Assembly (NCBI GenBank): GCA_017416065.1
Contig: JAFQDM010000010.1
Location: 1 to 47,091 of the forward strand
Reading direction: 5' to 3'
DNA length: 47,091 nucleotides
Source of the DNA: Ruminococcus sp.
GTDB taxonomy: Bacteria > Bacillota > Clostridia > Oscillospirales > Acutalibacteraceae
The notes beneath the pieces are model-generated. The model saw only the letters and a list, made by a program, of their open reading frames with translations, made no database searches and had not been told where the DNA came from. Positions 9,160 to 16,032 of this stretch are shown in pieces. The position numbers and the translations under genes are program-made. Position 1 is the first letter of the stretch. Each line of letters begins with the position of its first letter.

Positions 9160-9794
9160 TTGCGTGACCTCACTTCGTTCTCAAGTCCCTGACGGATATT
9201 GAGAATTTCTGCGTTTTTAAATTTATAACCTGATTTGTTTGCAATAAGACGGGCGCTGATGGGGACTATTGTGTCGTAGACCTCAAGGTCGTTTTCCCTG
9301 AGTGTGGTGCCTGTCTCAACAATATCAACAATAACGTCTGAAAGTCCCAGAATGGGAGCGATCTCTATGGAGCCGTTGAGCTTGATTATATCAATATCTC
9401 TGCCCTTTTCATTGTAGAAGGTTTCTGCAATGTTGGGGAATTTTGTGGCAACTCTCAGGGTTCTGCCCTTAGGGTCGCGGAAGTCCTTTTTAGCGGCAAC
9501 AGCCATACGGCATTTGCCCATTTCCATATCCAGCAGCTCGTAAACGTCGGGCTGGTACTCAAGGAGGATATCCTTGCCGGCAACGCCGATGTCTGCGGTG
9601 CCTCTTTCAACGTAGATCGCAACGTCTGAGGGTTTTACCCAGAAGTAGCGCACACCCTTTTGTGGGTTTTCAAAGATGAGCTTTCTGTTTGTTTCTTCAA
9701 TGGAGGGGCACTCAAATCCTGCACTCTTGAAGTAAGCATATACCTTTTCTCCGAGTCTGCCCTTGGGCAGAGCAACATTAACCATTTTCTTCAA
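9156..9794 (-). CDS. hisG: ATP phosphoribosyltransferase catalytic subunit, short form
   Basis: A 212-residue short-form HisG, the first and committed enzyme of the pathway, joining ATP and PRPP. It ends after the second catalytic lobe and lacks the roughly 80-residue histidine-binding domain of long HisG, so it needs HisZ, encoded just upstream. Signature segments are VNVALPKGRLG, DIGVAGKDIL and the PRPP loop IVETGTTLREN. Start choice: a TTG at 9794 has GGGAGG about 10 bases upstream. An ATG at 9785 would shorten the protein by three residues but has no good binding site at normal spacing. I favour the TTG. Confidence 0.92.
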   Translation of the reverse strand: MKKMVNVALPKGRLGEKVYAYFKSAGFECPSIEETNRKLIFENPQKGVRYFWVKPSDVAIYVERGTADIGVAGKDILLEYQPDVYELLDMEMGKCRMAVAAKKDFRDPKGRTLRVATKFPNIAETFYNEKGRDIDIIKLNGSIEIAPILGLSDVIVDIVETGTTLRENDLEVYDTIVPISARLIANKSGYKFKNAEILNIRQGLENEVRSRK

Positions 9795-10902
9795 GGGTCT
9801 CTATCCTCCCGTCTGTAAGTTTCAGAAGTCTGCGGTAGCGAAGCTGAGAGGGGATCTGTGTGCATACCCTCACGCTGTGTGCAGAGTTTGCCAGCCTGTC
9901 TACGGCACTTGTGATGGTTATGGGGTCTGCGTCCTTTGTATAGAGCAGAACCGTGTCCACGTCGTATTCGTTTGAGGAGTCTTCCATCTGCTCCAGCATA
10001 TCCAGATAAAGTGCAAAGCCGATGGCACCGCTTTGTCTTTTCATTTTTCTCAAAAGCTTGTCGTACTGTCCACCTGAGAGGATGCTTGTGGGAAGTCCCT
10101 CAAGGTAGCCCTTGAACACAACTCCCGAGTAGTACTTCATATCGTTGCCGACTGAGAAGTCTACAATGACGGAGTTTGCAAATCCGCTTCTTTCAATAAT
10201 ATCGCAAAGGGTACGGAATTGCTCAAAGGCTTCTTTTTCTTTTTGGCTTGAGAGCAGGGGAGAGATCTTTGAAAGCACCTGTGATGCGCTTCCGCAGCAG
10301 TCGATAAGTGCACAGAGCTTTTCTGTTTTATCCTCGGGGAGGTTCTCTGCCGTGCAGACAGCTCTCAGCTCGTGGGAGTTCTTCTGATGCAGGAAGGTAT
10401 GCGCCATACCCTTGCCTTCGTAGCTCAGTCCGCTGTCTTCAAGCATTGCGGCAACAAGTCCCATATGGGATATGTCCAGAACGTAATTTCGGCTTACAAG
10501 AGCAAGGCTCTTCACAGCAAGGAGCACAACCTCTGCGATTTCGTAGTCGTTCAGGTCACCTATGCACTCAAGTCCTGCCTGCATAATTTCCTTAAAGGAA
10601 TGTGTGCCCTTGGAAACTCGGTACACGTTTTCGTTGTAGTACACCTTCTGAAGCTTGCCGGGGCTGTCTGTGGTGTTTTTGATGATCGACAGGGTGACGT
10701 CGGGCTTGAGCGCCATAAGCCTGCCGTTTTTGTCTGTAAAGGTGATGACCTCGTCAGACACAAGGAAGTCCTTGTTCTTAACATAAAGGTCGTATTCTTC
10801 AAATCTGGACATTTTGAACTGAGAGTAGCCGTATTGACGGTAAAGCTCCCTGAGCTCAAATATCGCTTTTTCATCGCTTTTGATGATAGCTTCGTTTATC
10901 AT
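9778..10902 (-). CDS. hisZ: ATP phosphoribosyltransferase regulatory subunit (HisZ)
   Basis: A 374-residue protein related to the catalytic domain of histidyl-tRNA synthetase but lacking an anticodon-binding domain. It binds short HisG and confers histidine feedback inhibition. Class II synthetase-like segments are visible: ELYRQYGYSQFKMSRFEEYDL (motif 1 region), MALKPDVTLSI (motif 2 region) and the C-terminal GGQYDKL with GAIGFALYLD. The start is the ATG at 10902, which overlaps the yerC stop (ATGA) and follows GGAAGGA. A longer in-frame extension upstream only reads through yerC in another frame. Confidence 0.93.
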   Translation of the reverse strand: MINEAIIKSDEKAIFELRELYRQYGYSQFKMSRFEEYDLYVKNKDFLVSDEVITFTDKNGRLMALKPDVTLSIIKNTTDSPGKLQKVYYNENVYRVSKGTHSFKEIMQAGLECIGDLNDYEIAEVVLLAVKSLALVSRNYVLDISHMGLVAAMLEDSGLSYEGKGMAHTFLHQKNSHELRAVCTAENLPEDKTEKLCALIDCCGSASQVLSKISPLLSSQKEKEAFEQFRTLCDIIERSGFANSVIVDFSVGNDMKYYSGVVFKGYLEGLPTSILSGGQYDKLLRKMKRQSGAIGFALYLDMLEQMEDSSNEYDVDTVLLYTKDADPITITSAVDRLANSAHSVRVCTQIPSQLRYRRLLKLTDGRIETLEENG

Positions 10903-11198
10903 GAATTTTGTCCTTCCTTTTTGATCCTGTTGATGGCTGTAAGGTAGCCGCCTGTGCCGTAGTTCAGGCATTTGTTTACTCTGCAGATGGTGGCGGTGCT
11001 CACGCTTGTCTGCTTGTTTACCTCCTGGTAGTTCTGCCCTGAGTTCAGAAGCCTTGCAACGTGGAACCTCTGTGCCATTTCTCTGATTTCCTTTATGGTG
11101 CATACGTCCTCAAGGAATTGATAGAGCTCCTCTGTGTTTTCCATAGAGAGGATGGCCTCAAGGAGAGCGTCGGTCTCGGCATTTCGGAAATTGCTCAT
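10899..11198 (-). CDS. yerC: YerC/TrpR-family transcriptional regulator heading the his operon
   Basis: A 99-residue all-helical protein of the TrpR-like YerC/YecD family. The helix-turn-helix is in YQEVNKQTSVSTATICRVNK, preceded by IREMAQRFHVARLL. YerC-type proteins have been proposed as histidine-responsive repressors (HisR) in Firmicutes. Being first in a complete his operon, directly under its promoter, supports autoregulated control of histidine synthesis, though ligand and operator are inferred. The ATG at 11198 is chosen because AAGGA lies upstream and the alternative in-frame extension would begin upstream of the predicted transcription start. Confidence 0.85.
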   Translation of the reverse strand: MSNFRNAETDALLEAILSMENTEELYQFLEDVCTIKEIREMAQRFHVARLLNSGQNYQEVNKQTSVSTATICRVNKCLNYGTGGYLTAINRIKKEGQNS

Positions 11199-11268
11199 AA
11201 ACCTAATCCTTTCTGTTAGTTGGTGCAATATATAATTATAGATATATACTACAATAAATATGTTTGAC

Positions 11269-11297
11269 ATTTTACCACTATATCACGCTAAAGTCAA
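11269..11297 (-). promoter_or_regulatory. Promoter of the his operon
   Basis: On the minus strand TTGACT (complement of 11292-11297) and TAAAAT (complement of 11269-11274) are 17 bases apart. The start of transcription would be near 11262, giving a leader of about 64 bases. That is too short for a T-box riboswitch or a classical attenuator. A 10-bp palindrome, TATAATTATA, at 11231-11240 inside the leader is the only symmetric element near the promoter and is a weak candidate operator for YerC. Confidence 0.75.
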
Positions 11298-11347
11298 GGT
11301 GTTTCTGAAATATGTATTTTTTGCACTATATTTCGCACAAAGATGAA

Positions 11348-11424
11348 ATAAAAAACATCAATCTGACAACAGCGTGATGATTTTTGCGGTCACGCAAGGG
11401 GAGAAAATCCCTCAGATTGATGTT
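11348..11424 (-). terminator. Complex terminator of sfsA with a predicted three-way junction
   Basis: Outer arms AACATCAATCTGA (11354-11366) and TCAGATTGATGTT (11412-11424) form a perfect 13-bp stem. Read on the minus strand it ends in a T-run (GATGTTTTTTATTT), so it should terminate sfsA transcripts 20 bases after the stop. Inside are two further stems: GCGTGA (11372-11377) with TCACGC (11390-11395), and GGGGA with TCCCT around a GAAAA loop (11398-11412). This is more structured than an ordinary terminator. Confidence 0.75.
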
Positions 11425-11443
11425 ATGCTTTTGAAGTTTAAGC

Positions 11444-12139
11444 TTAAAGCTCTATGGGGATACGGGAGTCTGCTTTGATGGAATCGGGGGTGACTATGCA
11501 GTCAAGAGCAAGTATCTTTACACCTGATTTTTGGGCTTTTCTCAGGGCATCTCCAAAGGCTTTATGGGTAAGGTCGTTGGGGATAAGCTTGTGCACACCC
11601 TTCATCTGAATTACAAAGAGAATATATGCTTCAAAGCCCTGCGTTCTGCATTTGATAAGCTCCTCAACGTGCTTTACTCCGCGTTCTGTGGGAGCATCGG
11701 GAAACATGGCAATTCCTGAGTTTTCCTGGGTTACTCCCTTGACCTCCATAAAGACCTTTCTTCCTCTGTCCTCTATATAAAAATCAAAGCGGGAGCTTGC
11801 GTACTTTACCTCTCTTTTTATGATGGCATCAGGGGAGAAAAGGGGACTTTCTCCAAGCCATTCCCGGGCTACGTCGTTGGGAATCTGTGAATCCAGATTA
11901 ATGAGTAAAGATGGGAGATTTCCCCGTTCTTTTTCTGCCGTCACAAGGTCGTATTTTGTTTTTCTTGCAGGGTTTTCCGAGGTTTCCAGATACACGGTGC
12001 AGCCCTCTCTCAGAAGCTCCTTGCATCTGCCAGTATTCTTCACGTGTACGGTGTGCACCTCGCCGTTTATTTCCACGTTTGCAATAAAGCGGTTTGGCCT
12101 TTGGAGGAACACTCCCTTGACTATATTCTTGTACTTCAT
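11444..12139 (-). CDS. sfsA: SfsA family DNA/RNA-binding nuclease-like protein
   Basis: A 231-residue protein matching the SfsA (sugar fermentation stimulation) family. Typical segments are RPNRFIANVEINGEVHTVHVKNTGRCKELL at the N-terminus (an OB-like part), then FDFYIEDRGRKVFMEVKGVT and FPDAPTERGVKHVEEL, which form the PD-(D/E)XK-like core. The E-V-K and D-A-P-T-x-R motifs are intact. SfsA was first linked to maltose gene expression in E. coli, but its biochemical role here cannot be told from sequence. It is transcribed alone, divergently from the redox operon. Only a modest GTGG binding site precedes the ATG. Confidence 0.9.
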   Translation of the reverse strand: MKYKNIVKGVFLQRPNRFIANVEINGEVHTVHVKNTGRCKELLREGCTVYLETSENPARKTKYDLVTAEKERGNLPSLLINLDSQIPNDVAREWLGESPLFSPDAIIKREVKYASSRFDFYIEDRGRKVFMEVKGVTQENSGIAMFPDAPTERGVKHVEELIKCRTQGFEAYILFVIQMKGVHKLIPNDLTHKAFGDALRKAQKSGVKILALDCIVTPDSIKADSRIPIEL

Positions 12140-12247
12140 AATCCACGCTCTTTGTTTTAAATTTAAATGTTTTTATGCTATGCAATTATATCGTATTACA
12201 TAAAATAAATCAACGGTAACGGGATTAATTTGTATGAAACAAAGAAG

Positions 12248-12265
12248 TTGTTAAATTTTTGACAA
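12248..12265. promoter_or_regulatory. Candidate Rex (NADH/NAD+ redox) operator
   Basis: The 18-base site TTGTTAAATTTTTGACAA matches the clostridial Rex consensus TTGTTAA-N4-TTAACAA at all but one fixed position and is nearly palindromic. It lies between the divergent sfsA and dehydrogenase genes, upstream of the -35 at 12282 and overlapping a possible second promoter whose -10 is at 12273-12278. Rex sites commonly control fermentative dehydrogenase genes, which suits the operon that follows. No rex gene is in the window. Confidence 0.65.
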
Positions 12266-12281
12266 ATCACTTTATAATGTA

Positions 12282-12310
12282 TTGCACCGGGATAAAGTTT
12301 GTGATATAAT
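12282..12310 (+). promoter_or_regulatory. Promoter of the redox operon
   Basis: TTGCAC (12282-12287) and an extended -10, TGATATAAT with TATAAT at 12305-12310, are separated by 17 bases. Transcription would start near 12317, leaving a 114-base leader. A second -10 (TATAAT, 12273-12278) has only a poor -35 and would overlap the Rex-like site, so two promoters are possible. Confidence 0.7.
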
Positions 12311-12337
12311 TAACACACTGTAAAATGCGTAAATTCG

Positions 12338-12373
12338 GGCAAAAATATTTTTGCCGCTTTTTTTGCGGCTTTT
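12338..12373 (+). promoter_or_regulatory. Leader hairpins before the malate/lactate dehydrogenase gene
   Basis: Two overlapping structures share the bases GCC at 12353-12355. One is the perfect 18-base palindrome GGCAAAAATATTTTTGCC (12338-12355). The other is GCCGC (12353-12357) with GCGGC (12365-12369) around seven T, followed by TTTT, which resembles a short terminator. They cannot both form, so the leader could attenuate transcription. No known riboswitch motif was recognised. Confidence 0.4.
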
Positions 12374-12430
12374 GCAGAGATCTAACTAAGTATTTAATGA
12401 TTTATTTTACAAGCTTAAAGGAGAACCGTT

Positions 12431-13375
12431 ATGAACAAAATCACAGTTATCGGCTCAGGTAATGTAGGCGCTACAATTGCGTACACATTCACCGTCAACG
12501 GTCTTTGCTCAGAGATCGTCCTGATCGACATTAACAAAGAGAAGGCTGTGGGAGAAGCGCTTGACATTCGTCAGGGCACACCCTTCTGCCATTCCTGCTC
12601 GGTATATGCAGGTGATTTTCAGGATGCTGCAGGCTCAGATATTGTAATTCTGACCTCAGGTGTGGGCAGAGCTCCCGGTCAGAGCAGGCTTGACCTTGCG
12701 CAGACAAACATTGAGATCACAAAGAGCATCATTCCTCAGATCACACGCTATGCTCCTGATGCTATCTACGTTATCGTAAGCAATCCCGTTGACGTGCTGA
12801 CTTACGCATTCTGCAAGGTTTCCGGTCTTCCTCAGGAGAGAGTCATCGGCTCAGGTACCATTCTTGATACCTCCAGGCTCAGAGCAAGGCTTTCTGAGTA
12901 CTACTTCCTGAATCAGCGTAACGTGCACGCATACGTTCTGGGCGAGCACGGTAACTCAAGCTTTGTTCCCTGGTCACTTTGCAATATTTCAAACGTTCCC
13001 ATTGAGGAGTACCGCAGAAGCGTTCAGCGCACAGATGTTATCTACCCCGAGCTTAACTACGATGAGGTGGAGGAATACGTTAAGAAGTCAGGCGCAGAGG
13101 TTATCTCCCGCAAGGGCGCAACCTTCTATGCAGTTTCTGTATCTGTTGCACATCTTTGCAAATGTATTCTCTCAGGTGTTGACACAACCCTGACTGTTTC
13201 CACAATGCTCAACGGTGAGTACGGAATCAGCGATGTTTGCCTGAGCCTTCTCAACGTTGTAGGCAACAACGGAGCACACAGCAAGGTTCTGCTTCCTCTT
13301 ACGGATGAAGAGATAGTGAAGCTCCGTACAAGCGCAGACACGCTCAAGGAAGTTATCAAGAGCGTTAACATCTAA
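12431..13375 (+). CDS. Lactate/malate dehydrogenase family protein, predicted malate dehydrogenase
   Basis: A 314-residue NAD-dependent 2-hydroxyacid dehydrogenase. The Rossmann motif GSGNVGA lies at residues 8-14, and Asp33 (LIDINKE) fits NAD rather than NADP. Catalytic Arg86, Asp146, Arg149 and His173 (GEHGNSS) are present. Overall it resembles L-lactate dehydrogenase, but the substrate-specificity position (Gln102 in classical numbering) is Arg80 here, in SGVGRAPGQSR. An arginine there is the hallmark of malate dehydrogenase, and the Q102R exchange is known to convert a Bacillus lactate dehydrogenase to malate activity. Thr in KGATFY stays lactate-like. The next gene is fumarase, so I infer that oxaloacetate is reduced to malate. 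It is the first gene of the redox operon and has a strong AGGAGA site. Lactate dehydrogenase remains possible. Confidence 0.85.
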   Translation: MNKITVIGSGNVGATIAYTFTVNGLCSEIVLIDINKEKAVGEALDIRQGTPFCHSCSVYAGDFQDAAGSDIVILTSGVGRAPGQSRLDLAQTNIEITKSIIPQITRYAPDAIYVIVSNPVDVLTYAFCKVSGLPQERVIGSGTILDTSRLRARLSEYYFLNQRNVHAYVLGEHGNSSFVPWSLCNISNVPIEEYRRSVQRTDVIYPELNYDEVEEYVKKSGAEVISRKGATFYAVSVSVAHLCKCILSGVDTTLTVSTMLNGEYGISDVCLSLLNVVGNNGAHSKVLLPLTDEEIVKLRTSADTLKEVIKSVNI

Positions 13376-13428
13376 CGGCTTAGAAAAAATTACTTTTTAC
13401 GATAGATTGTTTTGAAAGGATGACAGAG

Positions 13429-14805
13429 ATGGAATATCGTATTGAACACGATTCAATGGGCGAGGTAAAGGTGCCTGCCGACAAGCTTTGGGGAGCACAG
13501 ACACAGCGCTCCAGCATGAATTTTGAGATCGGTGTGGGCATAGAGACAATGCCCCGTGAGATAATAAATGCCTTTGCAATTCTTAAGAAGGCGGCGGCTA
13601 TGACAAACGCTGAGCTTAAGCCTGAGAAGATGACCCAGGCTAAGCTTTCTGCCATAGCACAGGCTTGCGATGAGGTGCTTGAGGGTAAGCTTGAGGGCAA
13701 CTTCCCCTTGGTTGTGTGGCAGACAGGCTCAGGCACACAGTCAAATATGAATATGAACGAGGTGCTTGCAAACCGCGGCAACCAGATTGCAGGGGAGAAG
13801 CTTCTGCATCCCAATGACGATATCAATATGAGCCAGTCCTCCAACGATACGTTCCCTACGGCAATGCACATTGCGGCTGTGACTATGATAGAGGATAAGC
13901 TCATTCCTGCGGCAGAGGTTCTCATTGATACCTTCAAAAGACTTGAGCAGGAGAATGAGGGCATAGTTAAAAGCGGCAGAACCCACCTGCAGGACGCAAC
14001 TCCCATTACCTTCAGCCAGGAGATAAGCGGTTGGAGGTCAAGCCTTGAGCGTGACGTTGAGATGCTCCGCCTTGCAGTAAAGCCCCTGTGCGAGCTTGCT
14101 CTGGGCGGCACGGCAGTGGGCACCGGACTCAATACCCCCAAGGGCTTTGCAGAGCTTGTAGCACAGAATGTAAAGAAGCTCACAGGTAAGGATTTTGCGA
14201 CAGCAGGCAACAAGTTCCACGCACTTACCTCCAAGGATGAGCTTGTGTTTGCACACGGTGCCATCAAGGCACTTGCCTGCGATATGATGAAGATAGCAAA
14301 CGACGTGCGCTGGCTTGCAAGCGGTCCCAGAGACGGCCTGGGAGAGATATTCATTCCCGAGAACGAGCCCGGCTCCTCCATTATGCCCGGCAAGGTCAAC
14401 CCCACTCAGTGTGAGGCTGTGACCATGGTTGCAGTTCAGGTTATGGGTAACGACGTTGCAGTGGGTATGGCGGCTTCTCAGGGTAACTTTGAGCTTAACG
14501 TGTTTATGCCTGTATGCATTTACAACTTCCTGCAGTCCGGCAGACTCCTCTCTGAGGCAATTCTTTCCTTCAACAAAAACTGTGCTGTGGGCATTGTTGC
14601 AAACCGCGAGAAGATGCACCACAACCTCCACAATTCTCTGATGCTGGTAACTGCACTCAATCCCTACATAGGCTATGAGAATGCGGCTAAAACAGCCAAA
14701 AAGGCATACAAGGACAACATCTCTCTGAAAGAGGCCTGCGTAGAGCTTGGCTTCCTTACTGCAGAGAGATTTGACGAAGTGTTCCATCCCGAAGAGATGG
14801 TTTAA
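13429..14805 (+). CDS. fumC: Class II fumarate hydratase
   Basis: A 458-residue homotetrameric iron-free fumarase that interconverts malate and fumarate in the cytoplasm. Family marks are [46 protein letters not shown] (catalytic His) and the flexible signature loop [20 protein letters not shown] with the catalytic serine. The GSSxMPGKxNPxxxE signature is shared with aspartase, but TQCEA and GTAVGTG fit fumarase better. The ATG at 13429 is chosen because AAAGGA is 8 bases upstream; the ATG at 13420 has no spacing. It sits 53 bases after the dehydrogenase, in a malate-to-fumarate order. Confidence 0.93.
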   Translation: MEYRIEHDSMGEVKVPADKLWGAQTQRSSMNFEIGVGIETMPREIINAFAILKKAAAMTNAELKPEKMTQAKLSAIAQACDEVLEGKLEGNFPLVVWQTGSGTQSNMNMNEVLANRGNQIAGEKLLHPNDDINMSQSSNDTFPTAMHIAAVTMIEDKLIPAAEVLIDTFKRLEQENEGIVKSGRTHLQDATPITFSQEISGWRSSLERDVEMLRLAVKPLCELALGGTAVGTGLNTPKGFAELVAQNVKKLTGKDFATAGNKFHALTSKDELVFAHGAIKALACDMMKIANDVRWLASGPRDGLGEIFIPENEPGSSIMPGKVNPTQCEAVTMVAVQVMGNDVAVGMAASQGNFELNVFMPVCIYNFLQSGRLLSEAILSFNKNCAVGIVANREKMHHNLHNSLMLVTALNPYIGYENAAKTAKKAYKDNISLKEACVELGFLTAERFDEVFHPEEMV

Positions 14806-14840
14806 AACCCTACACAAACTTATTTGAGGAGCGTAATCTT

Positions 14841-15632
14841 ATGAAAGTAAGTTATTTTCCCGGATGCACACTCAAGAACAAGGCAAAGATACTTGACGTT
14901 TATGCACGCAGGTGCGCAGAGGTTCTGGGTGTTACTCTGGAAGAAATAGATAATTGGCAGTGCTGCGGAGGTGTTTTTACCTCCAAGGACGAGCCGGGCT
15001 CAAAGCTTTCTTCCGTCCGTGCATTGAAGTTTGCATTTGAGAAGTCTCAGCCTTTGGTTTCCGTTTGCTCAGCATGCCACAACGTGCTCAAGCAGACAAA
15101 CCACCTGATGCAGAGTGATGAGGCATTCTGCACCAAGGTGAACCGCTATATGGCAGAGGATTCAGCCTACGACGGAAGCACTCAGGTTTATCATTACCTG
15201 GAGCTTTTGCGGGATGTGGTAGGCTTTGACAAGATAAGGGAAGCAGTAGTTAACCCCTTAAAGGGCAGAAAGATAGCCCCTTACTACGGATGCCTTCTGC
15301 TCAGACCTTCCTCAGTTATGCAGATGGACGACCCTGAGAATCCCACCATCTTTGAGGATTTGCTCAGAGCATTGGGTGCAGAGGTTGTTGTATCCTCTAT
15401 GCGCAACGAATGCTGCGGCGGATACGTTACCATGGAAAAGCCCGAATTTGCAAAGAAAAAGAGTCTTGACATCACAAGCAATATGCAGGCCATGGGTGCT
15501 GATATGATCGCTACTGCCTGCCCTCTTTGCAAGTATAATCTTGACAAGAATTCAGACGCAATTCCCACGGTTTATTTCACAGAGCTTCTGGCAGAGGCAC
15601 TGGGTGTTAAGGAGGAATGCGACAATGCATAA
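14841..15632 (+). CDS. hdrB: HdrB-like heterodisulfide reductase subunit B (CCG-domain protein)
   Basis: A 263-residue protein with two cysteine-rich CCG domains that in HdrB each bind a noncubane [4Fe-4S] cluster. The first domain has YFPGCTLKNKA, WQCCGG (about residue 41) and CSACHN (about 79). The second has YYGCLLLRPSS, NECCGGY (about 193) and CPLCKYN (about 231). In methanogens HdrB is the site where CoM-S-S-CoB is reduced. Here no coenzyme M or B genes are seen, so another acceptor must apply. The start has GAGGAG upstream. The end overlaps hdrC by 8 bases. Confidence 0.92.
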   Translation: MKVSYFPGCTLKNKAKILDVYARRCAEVLGVTLEEIDNWQCCGGVFTSKDEPGSKLSSVRALKFAFEKSQPLVSVCSACHNVLKQTNHLMQSDEAFCTKVNRYMAEDSAYDGSTQVYHYLELLRDVVGFDKIREAVVNPLKGRKIAPYYGCLLLRPSSVMQMDDPENPTIFEDLLRALGAEVVVSSMRNECCGGYVTMEKPEFAKKKSLDITSNMQAMGADMIATACPLCKYNLDKNSDAIPTVYFTELLAEALGVKEECDNA

Positions 15633-16017
15633 CGACAGCAGAAAGATTGCAGATGAGATCATCCTCAGAAGCGGAGTTAACCCCCGCAGATGTATGAAGT
15701 GCGGCAAGTGCTCCGGCACCTGCCCTGCTTATGAGGAGATGGAATATCATCCTCATGAGTTTGTATATATGGTAGAGTCGGGAGAGGTAGAGCCTCTGCT
15801 TAACTCAAAATCCCTTTATATGTGTCTTTCCTGCTTTGCTTGTGTGGACAGATGCCCCCGTGGGGTAGAGCCTGCAAAGCTTGTTGAGGCTGTGCGCAAT
15901 GCTTACCTCAGACAGCAGGACAATAAGCATATGAACGCAGACGATGTGCCTGCAAAGCTTGACGACGACCTGCCTCAGCAGGCAATAGTAAGCGCATTTA
16001 GAAAATACAGAAAGTAA
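15625..16017 (+). CDS. hdrC: HdrC-like heterodisulfide reductase subunit C
   Basis: A 130-residue iron-sulfur protein with two [4Fe-4S] motifs: CMKCGKCSGTCP at about residues 23-34 and CLSCFACVDRCP at about 70-81. This is the size and layout of HdrC, which carries electrons from HdrA to HdrB. The ATG at 15625 follows GGAGG by 9 bases and lies inside the 3' end of hdrB, so both subunits are probably made in equal amounts. It is soluble, with no membrane segment. Confidence 0.92.
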   Translation: MHNDSRKIADEIILRSGVNPRRCMKCGKCSGTCPAYEEMEYHPHEFVYMVESGEVEPLLNSKSLYMCLSCFACVDRCPRGVEPAKLVEAVRNAYLRQQDNKHMNADDVPAKLDDDLPQQAIVSAFRKYRK

Positions 16018-16032
16018 GGAGGAGAAAACAAT

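Noticed and set aside
11199-11262. T-box or histidine attenuator before the his operon
   Set aside because: The leader is about 64 bases with no specifier stem, T-box sequence or histidine-codon peptide.
12259-12278. TTGACA followed by TATAAT near the redox operon
   Set aside because: The spacer is only 8 bases, so they cannot be a -35/-10 pair; the TTGACA belongs to the Rex-like repeat.
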